Shown here piece by piece: positions 7,295-20,839 of a DNA stretch of 21,406 nt; the stretch's first letter is position 1; each line of letters begins with the position of its first letter. A program made the translations under genes and the position numbers. The notes under the pieces are model-generated. The model saw only the letters and a list, made by a program, of their open reading frames with translations. It ran no database searches and was not told where the DNA came from. The DNA comes from Folioceros fuciformis (Eukaryota > Anthocerotophyta > Anthocerotopsida > Anthocerotales): positions 1-21,406 of the forward strand of contig JBNGIO010005327.1 in the NCBI GenBank assembly GCA_049999805.1, written 5' to 3'.

Positions 7295-8713
7295 GACACT
7301 CTATCCAATGGGGACGAATCTTAAAAGACACTCTGTATGAACCGAAATGAAGAAAAGCGCTGTGTCCCTTTGGGTCCACAAAGAGGTTAAAGGTAGAGAA
7401 AAAAAATTGCTATACGGTGTGTAGGCAGGGTTGGTGATGTGGCGAGGTAGAGTAGAGGAATATTCCCTAGATATTACAGAATATTCACGTATAAAATATG
7501 TATTCCAACAAAAAAACATACATGAGTATGTAGTCCTTGTTTGCATCGGTATTCCATACATACCATACCAGAAGGCATATATGTGTAGGTAACTTAGATT
7601 AGACTTTTGTTAGCTATCTCCCTAGTATGAACTTGTTATTCCTTGTTTGGCAACAATAAAGGCATCAAACTCACACCACACGTTGAATAGCTTTGGTGAG
7701 TACCTATCCAGGCAACTTGCAGTGGATTGGACATGGTAACACCTGGTGGGCGGAAGGTGGCTACCTATGGTATGTAGGACAAGTTGCATTAGATGTGGTA
7801 CCTATGAATGCTTGCAGAGAACTAGAGCTTGGTGGTACTGGAGGAGCCAACTAAGACCCTATCCGGGAAGCAAATTGATAGGTATTTGATAGATTTTCTG
7901 AAACTACTGACTAAAGGCAGTCTTGTCCATATGTGCCTTTAAATATGTAGATTCCCCAGCCAAGGAATGACAATACAATATCAATATTTTAAAGAGATGA
8001 ATATTCTGGTGAGATTCAATACCTTGGGACAAGGAGGGAGCTGGATGCTGGATGCATACTGACATGGATAAAAATAATGTTTGTCACACAAAGAAGCAGG
8101 AAGGAAGGAAGCAGGAAAGAGAGGAGGGCAGCTGTAACCAGATTAGATATTAGAGGCAGCTGCGAGGAATGGACAGAAGCGTCCAACAAAAAAGGTTTGG
8201 TGCGATCCATGGGATGTCCATGGATGAGATACAAGACGTCACGGCACGTGAAACGAGAGCGCATGCACGGCCACGGCTACGGCTACGGCTACGGCGGCAC
8301 GTCCCGAGGCGGAGGGTGTCCAGAGGGTCGGCAGGTTCGGGATCCGGGCCCGGCCCGGTCCGGTCCGATCCGGGGCCAGCGCAGGCCGGGCCAGGTCAGG
8401 CCAGGCCAGACCAGGCCAAGGCCAAGGCAGCGACTGCCGCGCTGGACTAGTGTAGGGCGGCCGGCGTGCTGGGCCGGCACGATTCTCCTTTTAATGGCAA
8501 CAACTAACGGTACAGGTTGGGCACGTGCCGGCTGTACCCTCTGCGCCCTGCAGCGGATGATGATGCTCATGATGGATTGAGATGCCGCCATCCACGTGGT
8601 GCGGATACCCTACGACATTCAATGCTGGCGGGGGGCGGCCGTCAGCTGATCTGAACGCACGATCCCCACGCCATCAGGGAAACCCGGGAAACTCAGGCCC
8701 GACTCAGCCTCCT
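7295..8713. other. spacer without recognised genes; possible retroelement remnant
   Basis: No frame here looks like a real protein. The left part is AT-richer and contains an AATAAA at 7655-7660 in a context (caacaataaaggcatc) that resembles a retrotransposon LTR, but no second LTR or primer-binding site is seen. The right part has (GGCTAC)-type repeats near 8274-8295 and ggccaggccag-type low complexity near 8380-8425. Confidence 0.4.
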
Positions 8714-8926
8714 CCGTCCTCTGGCCACCTTGCATCGCACGATGTCCGGCTTCCAGGCGACGGGGATTTGAACCGTTGCACCATGCACACACAGTCACAC
8801 AATACTCGCGCCTAGCACAGCCGTCCTTGGGCCACCTTGCTTCGCACGATGTCTGGCCTTCCAGCGAGGGGGACTTGATCGGTTGCACCACACACACACT
8901 CTACACATAACTCTAGCCTAGCACAG
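8714..8926. repeat. tandem duplication of about 107 bp
   Basis: Unit 1 (8714-8820) and unit 2 (8821-8926) are head to tail and share ccgtcct, ggccaccttgc, tcgcacgatgt, gttgcacca and cctagcacag in the same order, with scattered differences. On the minus strand unit 1 contains GGTTCAAATCC (8774-8764), like the B box of a tRNA. Unit 2 has lost it. No complete tRNA can be folded. Confidence 0.8.
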
Positions 8927-9095
8927 CAAAGCACCTCACAGCACACCACACAGCACACCACAGCACCACACAGCACAGCACAAACAGATACCACACCCGA
9001 CCCCAGACAAGCCCTGTCACAGCCTACAGCACGCACACAACTGCAAGCACGCACTGTACAGCCTACAGCACGCCACAACTGCACAACACAACACA
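8920..9095. repeat. CA-rich low-complexity block (CAGCACAC-type) with short duplications
   Basis: Irregular repeats of cagcaca/cacacc, followed by two copies of cagcctacagcacgc about 40 bases apart. It continues directly from the 107-bp tandem duplication. No coding potential. Confidence 0.75.
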
Positions 9096-10052
9096 GGATC
9101 CTCACAGTCGCTGCCCACTGCCAGCGCCAACGCTCGCGCCCCGCCAGAGCCCACATCTATTGCCATCTCTTTCTGTCAACCAATCCGGCAAGTCCTCTTG
9201 TCCACCAGTCTCCTGTTATGTCATGTAATGCCCTTCATTTCCTGACCTCCTGCTCCGATTCCTGCTTCGGCAGCATCTGTCGTCTGCTACTTCACCCCGT
9301 CCTCTTCACCACAACCAGCAGCCTCTCATCTTCTGATACTATCGTCAGTAATATCACAACTAACGTATGTACGTACTGTATGTACTTTTCCCCTCTGACA
9401 GGCTGCTTCTCTCGCCTCGCCTCGCCTCGCCTGCTAGCTGCCGGAAGGAAAAGCATTTTTACCCAGTCATGACTACATGACTCCCAGTCCCACCTCTGCT
9501 CTGAACATCTCCAGCTTCCACCCCGCGATGCTCTGGTGCGCTAGCTACCATCTAACCCTCTTTCACACAGACTACAATGTGCAAGGTAATAAACGAGAGT
9601 TGATTTTCTTCTCCAGCTTATCCAGCAGTACTTGCGTCTCTCGTAACACCATCGTGACACGCTACCTCTTTCTTCGTCCACGTCTTCACCACCCGTTCCC
9701 CGTCTGCCAGGCCCAGGGCACCCACCTGCTGGGCCACATTGCAGCCTATATTCAGTGCATATATATGAAGCGGGCCTTCTGTCTGCACCTTTTTGCCGAA
9801 GTCACTTGGTGGTGTATGTGTGCTTTCTGTACTGCGAGTGTGCGGCAGCAAGCATGGCCGCTCCAATCCCTGGTCCATCTCGTGACAACAGTACCACAGG
9901 GTTAAAGCCACGTGCAGTGCGGGCATATCAAATCCCGCAGCTATGACAAAAACAAGTTTTTCCATTTAATGCCAAGTGGAGGCCCAGCAAGGAGACAGAA
10001 GGTCCAAAAAGGACACAGCAAAAAGAAGGCAGGCACCCAGAAGAGCCCCGAG
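9096..10052. other. spacer downstream of the hexokinase gene, nothing recognised
   Basis: No frame matches a known family. The region is pyrimidine-rich on the plus strand and contains a (CTCGC)n array near 9412-9431. The right part is the 3' flank of the minus-strand hexokinase gene. No clear minus-strand AATAAA is seen close to its stop codon. Confidence 0.5.
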
Positions 10053-14419
<4,367 letters not shown>

Positions 14420-15170
14420 GCTGTGCAAAGCCCCGGGCTCGACCCCGGCGGGGATGGCAGGACGGACTTCAGCCCGGATTGGTTGGCAGCAGAGCGAGGA
14501 TGCTCAGCGGAGCCTCATGGCGAGCCTCTGCTGCTCTTCTCCCTGGATCTGCCTTCCCTCCGCTGCTGAGTAGGAAAAATCCGTGGCTCCTTCTCCTGCT
14601 GCGATGCCAGATCTCCCGCTGCTCGCTCGAAATCCGTCGACGTGCGCGCGGGGGCCGTGTCAATCCTGGCGCACCCACGCGTAGGTCGGGGAGGGAAGCC
14701 GAGGTCGTGCTTCGGGGGGGCCGAGGCAGAAAAAGCATTAGATGAGCGTCCGGGTGATTATAAAGGATAAGGTGATGAAGGAGAATGAAGAGAGAAGCAG
14801 ACCCAAAAGAATCGGATTAAAACGAACGTCGGAAGTGGCGGATGCCGTTCGTACCTCTTTTACAGCGTACAAAGCATGGGACACGAACTTGCCTCTTAAA
14901 ACAAGAGCTTTCACGTCCCAATCATATAGCCACCGCCGAACAGGGTTCAACTTCCCTTTGTTCTCATCTCATGACTCAATCAGATGGAGATGGATACTTA
15001 TGTACTTTAAAGTGTCTGTGCTCCCAAGCTCTTGGTTGGAGGATGGAGTGCAGTGGCAGGCACCTGGGCAGGAAGAGAGATGAGAGAGAAAGAGGGAGGG
15101 GGCAGAGAATGGAATCCAGGACGGCTATGGCGGCAGGTAGGAAGACGAAGGGATGGAGATGGTTGGGAGT
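14420..15170. other. hexokinase promoter and leader region, no gene recognised
   Basis: This lies upstream of the minus-strand hexokinase and downstream of the minus-strand zinc-finger gene. A weak TATA-like site (minus strand tttataatc, about 14757-14766) lies some 340 bases before the hexokinase ATG. Frames on either strand look like chance. Confidence 0.4.
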
Positions 15171-15847
15171 TTAGGGAGCGGCAGGCGTGCACCAGAAGGC
15201 TAGGTGCTCGTCTCTACGAAGATTGCTGACCAGCCCGCCACACTGGATGCATACAAAGCTGCTCCCATCCGCAGAAGCATCTTGGACCACCTGGAGTCTG
15301 CCGCTCTCTGCCAGAATCGGATGCTCCGAAGGAGGCACAGGCTGCGGATGAGCTTGAGGTGCTAGATCCATGGCCACGTCGNNNNNNNNNNNNNNNNNNN
15401 NNNNNNNNNNNNNNNNNNNNNNNNNNNNNNNNNNNNNNNNNNNNNNNNNNNNNNNNNNNNNNNNNNNNNNNNNNNNNNNNNCCCGGGCGCGGGCCAGGGC
15501 CTGCATCACTGCCTCCTCGCCACCTCTCGCTCGGAGGGCAGTGACAACCTGCACCAATGGCATGGCCCCGCGCACACAGTCAAATCAGCCCCGGGGATAT
15601 TGCTTTGTTTGCTGCGTTCCTAATGAACAAAAAGAATTGGTGACTGCCGCTGCCGCAGCCGGAGCAGGATGCTGCTTCCTGGCCTGACCTAGGAAGCTGC
15701 GTGTGCCACAGTTGGCTCGGGATGTGGAAGACAACGTACGGCTTTGAGAGCAAGCGACGGCTTGCCTTCGTTAATCTGTTGTCGAGCCACGGCTAGCAGA
15801 GCCGCGATGCCTTCAGAGCTCACTGCATCTCCTCTCGGTTCCGCCAT
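15171..15847 (-). CDS. conserved-looking plant protein with C-terminal C2HC zinc-finger pattern, 2 exons, interrupted by a gap
   Basis: Exon 1 is 15847-15740 (36 codons, starting [20 protein letters not shown]). It ends at GCC|GTACGT. Exon 2 begins after ttggtgcag at 15548 and ends with a TAA at 15173-15171. The joined sequence is helical and TPR-like: [14 protein letters not shown] then [14 protein letters not shown]. After the 100-N gap it continues [19 protein letters not shown], then [23 protein letters not shown]. That gives Cys-x2-Cys, then His and Cys (C-x2-C-x11-H-x4-C), a likely zinc site. I recall plant proteins of unknown function with the same layout (short helical N-terminus, C-terminal QCGG...RRDEH...WC), but this is memory, not a search. 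The gap hides the middle, and its true length decides the frame there. Function unknown. Confidence 0.75.
15382..15481. other. assembly gap (100 N) inside exon 2 of the zinc-finger gene
   Basis: Exactly 100 N between ...cacgtcg and cccgggcgcggg. The right flank is very GC-rich. A 100-base length happens to keep a readable frame on both sides, but this is coincidence and says nothing about the real sequence. Confidence 0.95.
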
Positions 15848-17561
15848 TCGGCCGCCTGCAGAACTGCCGTCCGTTACGGAAACGCTTCCAAATTGAGTTC
15901 AGGATCTGCCTCCAACGAATCCTCCTTGCCTGGCAAGCATCACCATGCGTGTAAGGCCATCAGAGACCGCCAACGAGTGCATTCCACACACTCCTGGAGA
16001 AGAGAATGGTCTGTCGCGTCTTACACACGACTCCGAAACTTGCGCCTGTTGCCACTCCCAGACTCCAACATAGCACGCTCATGAACTCTGCTACCGGTGT
16101 CACAGGTGCAGGAGGCTGGTCGGGGACAGCGTCACATGGCATAAACCTAATGCAGCATCCATCGTCCCTATGTAGTGTGCAGCACCCACAATTATTCCAC
16201 TAGGGTTTCGCAAATTTAGTGTGCATTTCCGCCAATACCTCACTTGCAGGAGCTAATCTACTCCACACCAAGGAGCCAAAGCATGGAAGTTGTGCAGATC
16301 AACCACACAGCATGTGACTCAGCGGAGTCCGTGCAAAAGCAGCAAGTCAAATTCATCAACTCGACCATTGGTGAGTTTGCTTGTCTGAGGAAGCTTTACG
16401 GTTCGTTCTGAAAGGGAAGAATTGCGCTTTCCGCTAATCTTTGCTCTCCTCCAGCACAAATTTTTGGTGTCTGTTAAGAATATCTTGGGTGGATGGTGCC
16501 CCCTTGACCACTGTGATTGGATTCACCACTGCCTGAGCAAGATCACAAACAATTTGAGCATGGAGAACGTTTTATCCATCAGCTGTTGGCTGCTGTCCCT
16601 ACTATTTTAGACAGGGTGTGGTTAGTTCACCAATGAACTGTGTGTCACCACAAAAGGTGTCAATTACCCTGGCAAGCTACTTAGGTCCTCAAGATGCTCA
16701 GGACAAGAATCATGCCATGTGATGTGGGAGGGGCTGTGTCGCAGATATCTTTGTTGCTGATCTCTATGTCCTGGTGTTCAATCACACAGTTGGAGTAGGG
16801 CCGTCTGGCTCTGCACAGTTGTATTTAAGTTTATTCTGAGGGTTACCGGATTCTGAAGCTCTTGACGAAGCCATGCCTCGTGTCCCCTTGGTTGCCAGAC
16901 CTGTTTATTGGAGGAAAGATCTCCCGCAGCTGGTAGATATCACAATGACGCAGGCCCTTGAAAGTTTCACTTTCTTCTGCTTTTTGACCATCTGCTCTGG
17001 GTTCTGTCCTCCCTGAGCATCATATGCTCGTTCCTCAGTTGGGGTGGAAAACGACAGACATGCACTGTGACATCAGGCACACGAAGACTTTGAGCTCGGC
17101 CTGCACAGAGGAGATTCTCTCGTTACTGTTCTTGAAATCTATCTTCGCACTTTGTTCTTGACTGCAGGCAGCAGCACAGTGGAGCGAACGTCACGGGAGG
17201 GCAGCCGGTAATGTTGAATATCGTATGGCGGTGTAGATTGGCGAATGGCAACGCCAAGGCTTAGATGCAAACGACGACGCTGAGACTCCAGCACACGCTT
17301 GGAGTGTGAGAGGTTACAGGTTAAGCTATTCAACATCCCATCGTCTCTCAAACCGTGTACCCAATTTGTTGTAATAAGCAAATGTTTTCGTGAAGACGAA
17401 ATTGTTGGTGATTTGAATGACCAAAAGGCTGGTTGGTAGTGACAATATCCCTGTGCTGAGTTTGGGAGCAAGGTGGTGATGGCGCTGCGTCGTGTCATGC
17501 AAATCCATCATCAATTCTGCTCGTAGCCCTTGTCGCCTTCTTGTGGCCCACAGGGCCCGCG
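15848..17561. other. spacer between the zinc-finger and PPR genes
   Basis: This lies between divergent genes and must include both promoters. Apart from one possible plus-strand exon (16250-16370) I see no coding region. Several frames near 16450-17130 give short coding-like runs broken by stops, so a decayed gene is possible. An in-frame TGA at 17457 closes the PPR frame upstream. Confidence 0.45.
16250..16370 (+). CDS. possible internal exon of an unidentified gene or pseudogene
   Basis: A 40-codon open stretch is bounded by a good acceptor (cctcacttgcag|GAG) and a near-perfect donor (ATTG|GTGAGT). It reads ELIYSTPRSQSMEVVQINHT, then ACDSAESVQKQQVKFINSTI. The next plausible acceptor is ctcctccag|CACAAA at 16455. 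In that frame the join reads AQIFGVC then stop (16475-16477). No family is recognised and no upstream exon was found, so this may be a gene fragment. Confidence 0.25.
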
Positions 17562-20057
17562 ATGGCTGCCATGGCGGGCGTCGCATTTGAATTACGGCAG
17601 GGGCAGCAGGACACATTTTGGGGACAGCTTTCTGGGGCTCAGAAAAGTGGGGGGTTAGCGGTTCTTCGAGGACGAAGTCCTGCTTGTCTAGTGAACAAAC
17701 AGTCGGCAAACAACGACGGCGCGAGCTGCAGCAGCTTTCGGCATGGGCTGTCCCGAAAGATTGTGTACAAGCCGTTTCGGGTGGATGCTCAGCTTGCTGC
17801 TCCGGCGACGGGTATGGGGATGGGTCGTCGGGGCTCCGAATCCAACTCCAGCTTTCTGAATGAATCTGACCTCGGCAGGACTGCAGGATGCCAAAGGGCC
17901 GTAACTGGTGAAATCGTGAGCAAGCTGTGTGATCAGGGCCATCTGAGTGAGGCTGTGGAGGCTTTGGGAGTCCTTGTCCAGATAGACTGCGGCATTGCGA
18001 AATCTCTCTTCTATACTGTTCTCAAGAAGTGCGCAGTCAAGAAGGATCTTGTTCTGGGTCGCCGCGTTCATGCATTCACGGTGTTTAAGGGTCATCAGTC
18101 AGACACGTTCCTGGGCAACCATATTCTGAGAATGTATACTTCTCATGGCAGGTTGCAAGAGGCGATGGATGTGTTCACCATGGTCCCGAAACCAGATAAT
18201 TTCATGTGGTCTTCCATAATGTCTGCATATGTTCAAAACGGACTAGACAAGGAGGCCGTAGAACTTTATCATCGGATACGCAGGTCAGGCCTGAAGCCAG
18301 ATGGCCATGTGTTCGTTGCGGCCCTTCAGGCTTGCGCAAGGGGAGCAGACCTGAAAACTGGGCAAGAACTGCATGCTGATGTGGTGGCTAGTGGGGTGGA
18401 GCCGGATTTGTTTGTCTGTAATTGCTTGGTGGACATGTATGCAAAGTGTGGCAGCTTGGAAGACGCTCAGCGAGTGTTTGACGGACTGAGTAAGAAAGAC
18501 GTGGTGACGTGGACTGCTATGATAGCAGGACATTCGCAGCAGGGCTTGGGCCGGGAAGCCCTTAGTCTCTACAGTGCAATGCAAGATGAAGGCATCGCTG
18601 TACCCAATGCCGTGACATTTGTGTGCCTCCTCCAGGCCTGTGCGAGTGTGGGCACCCCAGCTTTGGAACAGGGGAAGCAGCTTCACGTGCAGATCAGGAA
18701 AAGTGGACATGAAGCTGATGCGTTTGTGGCTAGCGGTTTGGTGAATATGTATGCAAAGTGCGGCAGCCTAGAGGACGCTGAGAGTGTGTTCGAGGGACTC
18801 CTTTACAAAAACGTGGTGACATGGACTGCTATGATAGCAGGGTATTCCCAGCAGGGCAAGGGTCAAGAAGCCCTTCGTCTTCATAGTGCTATGCAACAAG
18901 AAGGCATGGCTGTACCGGACTCGGTCACATTCGTGTGTCTTCTTCAGGCTTGTGCAAACGTGGGCCCCACTGCATTGGAGAAGGGCAAGCAGCTTCATGC
19001 ACAACTCAGAGAGGAGGGGCATGAGGCTGACGTGTTTGTAGCCAGCAGTTTGGTGAATATGTATGCAAAGTGTGGCAGCTTAGAGGATGCCCACAGAGTG
19101 TTTGATGGACTTGGGCAGAAAGATGTGGGGACATGGAATGCAATGATAGCAGGATACTCCCAGCAGGGCATGGACCAGGAAGCCCTTGGTCTTTACTCAG
19201 TTATGCAAGAACATGGCAAGACTGTGCCCAATATGGTGACATTTGTGTGCCTCCTCCAGGCATGTGCAAATGTGGCAGCGCTGCATGTGGGAAAGCAGCT
19301 ACACTCACAGATTGAGGAACACGGGCTTCTTTCTGATGTTTGTGTGGCCCGTAGTCTGATTAACATGTATGGCAAGTGCGGGAGTATGGTTGATGCGCAG
19401 CAGGTGTTTGACGACATGCCTGAGAGAGATGTGGTCGCCTGGAGCTCACTGATTGCAGGCTATACTTGTCAAGGGAACAGTGATGTGGTCTTCGTCTTGG
19501 TCCAGAGGATGAGAGAGGACGGCGTACAGCCCGACGCCATTACGTTCCTACATTTACTCACGGTATGCAATCATGCGGGTTTGGTAGACAAGGGGAGAGA
19601 GTACTTCGAGTCTATGAGCAGACAGTATCGCATTACTCCCACAGTGGAGCATTACACATGCATGGTGGATCTGTTGGGCCGAGCAGGCGAAATGGATGAG
19701 GCACTGTCTCTGGTAAGGGCAATGCCTGTATTGCCTAATGCTGTGGTTTGGCACAACCTGTTAGGTGCTTGTCGAAAGTGGAGCAACGTAGAGGTAGGAC
19801 GACGGGCCTTCGATGAAGCCGTGAAGCTAGATGAGAAAGATGCCGCCGCCTATGTGATGATGTCAAACATATACACAGATGCCCAAATGTGGGAGGAGGC
19901 ACAGGAGATGCAGGCCAGGAGGATGAGAAAGGGTGCGTGGAAGGATCCAGGTCAGAGCTGGTGGATCGACATGGATGGATTGACTCATGCTTTCTTGGTG
20001 GGAGATCAGAAGGAGCCAAAGTGTCAAAGCAAGGTCGACACATCGCAATACGATTGA
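17562..20057 (+). CDS. pentatricopeptide repeat protein, PLS class with E/E+ end (DYW missing)
   Basis: An intronless 831-codon frame. The first in-frame ATG after the stop at 17457 is 17562, in good context (gcgATGGCT). Plant PPR proteins of this class bind organellar RNA sequence-specifically and mostly direct C-to-U editing in mitochondria or plastids. Residues 1-115 are non-repetitive, possibly including a transit peptide. About 115-725 are PLS repeats with the usual signatures (NMYAKCGSLEDA, VVTWTAMIAGYSQQG, VTFVCLLQACA). Three central modules of 104 residues each (starting near 283, 387 and 491) are almost identical, then a diverged fourth. About 728-798 is the E domain (VVWHNLLGACRKW...YVMMSNIY), and about 799-819 is E+ (SWWIDMDGLTHAFLVGDQKEP). 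The frame then stops where a DYW deaminase domain normally follows, and a DYW-like relic lies downstream. As it stands it would need a partner DYW protein to edit. Target unknown. Confidence 0.93.
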   Translation: MAAMAGVAFELRQGQQDTFWGQLSGAQKSGGLAVLRGRSPACLVNKQSANNDGASCSSFRHGLSRKIVYKPFRVDAQLAAPATGMGMGRRGSESNSSFLNESDLGRTAGCQRAVTGEIVSKLCDQGHLSEAVEALGVLVQIDCGIAKSLFYTVLKKCAVKKDLVLGRRVHAFTVFKGHQSDTFLGNHILRMYTSHGRLQEAMDVFTMVPKPDNFMWSSIMSAYVQNGLDKEAVELYHRIRRSGLKPDGHVFVAALQACARGADLKTGQELHADVVASGVEPDLFVCNCLVDMYAKCGSLEDAQRVFDGLSKKDVVTWTAMIAGHSQQGLGREALSLYSAMQDEGIAVPNAVTFVCLLQACASVGTPALEQGKQLHVQIRKSGHEADAFVASGLVNMYAKCGSLEDAESVFEGLLYKNVVTWTAMIAGYSQQGKGQEALRLHSAMQQEGMAVPDSVTFVCLLQACANVGPTALEKGKQLHAQLREEGHEADVFVASSLVNMYAKCGSLEDAHRVFDGLGQKDVGTWNAMIAGYSQQGMDQEALGLYSVMQEHGKTVPNMVTFVCLLQACANVAALHVGKQLHSQIEEHGLLSDVCVARSLINMYGKCGSMVDAQQVFDDMPERDVVAWSSLIAGYTCQGNSDVVFVLVQRMREDGVQPDAITFLHLLTVCNHAGLVDKGREYFESMSRQYRITPTVEHYTCMVDLLGRAGEMDEALSLVRAMPVLPNAVVWHNLLGACRKWSNVEVGRRAFDEAVKLDEKDAAAYVMMSNIYTDAQMWEEAQEMQARRMRKGAWKDPGQSWWIDMDGLTHAFLVGDQKEPKCQSKVDTSQYD
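18430..19360 (+). repeat. tandem 312-bp internal repeats in the PPR gene
   Basis: The segment atgtatgcaaagtg-ggcag recurs at exact 312-base spacing (starting near 18430, 18742 and 19054). A fourth diverged copy follows 306 bases later near 19360. Each unit is one P-L-S triplet of 104 codons. The high nucleotide similarity suggests recent duplication or gene conversion. Confidence 0.88.
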
Positions 20058-20315
20058 AGAACACAAGTCACGCTCATCACCAGCGGAGACAACCTGAGCA
20101 TGAAACAGGGAACACAGCGAAGTGCCGGCTATCGCATACTGTGGAGACATGCTACGCCCCAGCTCATGCATCAAGCTTTTCTGGGATTCCTTTCCAGAGT
20201 GCTTCACGGAGCAGGTCGATGCGAAGGCTACTTACGGCTTCTCATTCTTGTGTCAGACTTGCCTGCCATCTATTTCCCGCAACCCGGCATCTGCCGTGAT
20301 TGCGGGGATTTTAGA
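20058..20315 (+). pseudogene. probable frameshifted DYW-domain relic after the PPR stop
   Basis: In the frame at 20113 the sequence reads HSEVPAIAY, against the DYW signature HSEKLAIAF. In another frame ending at 20312 it reads ILVSD...YF...GICRDCGDF, against the DYW ending IIVRD...HF...GICSCGDYW, and the last 20 positions up to the GIC cysteine align without gaps. The distance from HSE to the final CxxC (179 bases) is close to the usual 186, and a different frame implies at least one indel between them. QPEHETG just before HSE resembles the acidic stretch that precedes it in the family. A TGA at 20055-20057 ends the PPR frame upstream. The CxxCH zinc motif in the middle is not recognisable. 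Confidence 0.55.
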
Positions 20316-20471
20316 AAGGCAAGCCATTCCACAACGAAGCCACTGTTCCACAACACACACAGCCACGAGATGTTCTGCGCTTTGCTCTAGCGACATACGA
20401 ACACAAAGAGGTGCAACTGGTAGGGCGGCCGTGGCACAGGCATCTGCAACGGGTCGCAGGCACGGAGCTCC

Positions 20472-20590
20472 GAAGACCCGGAGAAGTGCGGTCTCAGCAC
20501 AGAGCCCGGAAGACCTGGAGAAATGGGGAGGCAGGCGCAGAGCCCAGAAGACCTGGAAAAATGGGGTTTCAGGCATGAAGTCTCGAAGAA
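20472..20590. repeat. minisatellite of 37-38 bp, about three units
   Basis: gaagacc-ggagaa and similar recurs at 20472, 20509 and 20547 (spacings 37 and 38), with a degenerate fourth start near 20585. It lies downstream of the DYW relic. No coding significance is evident. Confidence 0.8.
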
Positions 20591-20779
20591 GCGAAGAAGC
20601 CAGCCATCACGTGTGATCCGACAAGTTCTGTACATGGTGTTCGGGCAGTTATGGATCGGTTGCTCCTTGGGATGGCACACCCAACTTCAGCAACAAGAAA
20701 TCTAGTTAAGAAAGTCCTAATCCTACTGCGTTTCAACACCTGTTCTCCAACAATGAGGCATTCTTTTATTTTACTGGGT

Positions 20780-20785
20780 AATAAA
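20780..20785 (+). terminator. candidate poly(A) signal downstream of the PPR gene
   Basis: AATAAA in ggtaataaactaag, about 720 bases past the PPR stop, at the transition to AT-rich DNA. It is the first canonical plus-strand signal after the stop. Other AATAAA copies in the AT-rich tail could equally be chance. Confidence 0.35.
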
Positions 20786-20839
20786 CTAAGTGAAGGTCAC
20801 TACCGTAGAATGTCATATTTTTGCTCATATTTTGAAAAG

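Noticed and set aside
8755-8830. Complete tRNA gene on the minus strand around the B-box-like motif
   Set aside because: Only a T-arm-like segment is present. No acceptor stem, D arm or anticodon arm can be formed, and the second copy lacks even the B box.
9477-9905. 142-codon plus-strand frame
   Set aside because: No motif, odd composition, and it begins in pyrimidine-rich spacer. No splice or promoter support.
14420-14428. Hexokinase start three codons upstream (reading as His-Ser before MGRR)
   Set aside because: The codon at 14428 is TTG, not ATG. The first ATG is at 14419 and gives the usual MGRR... start of type B hexokinases.
17541-17561. PPR start at 17541
   Set aside because: The codon there is TTG. 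No ATG occurs between the in-frame stop at 17457 and the ATG at 17562.
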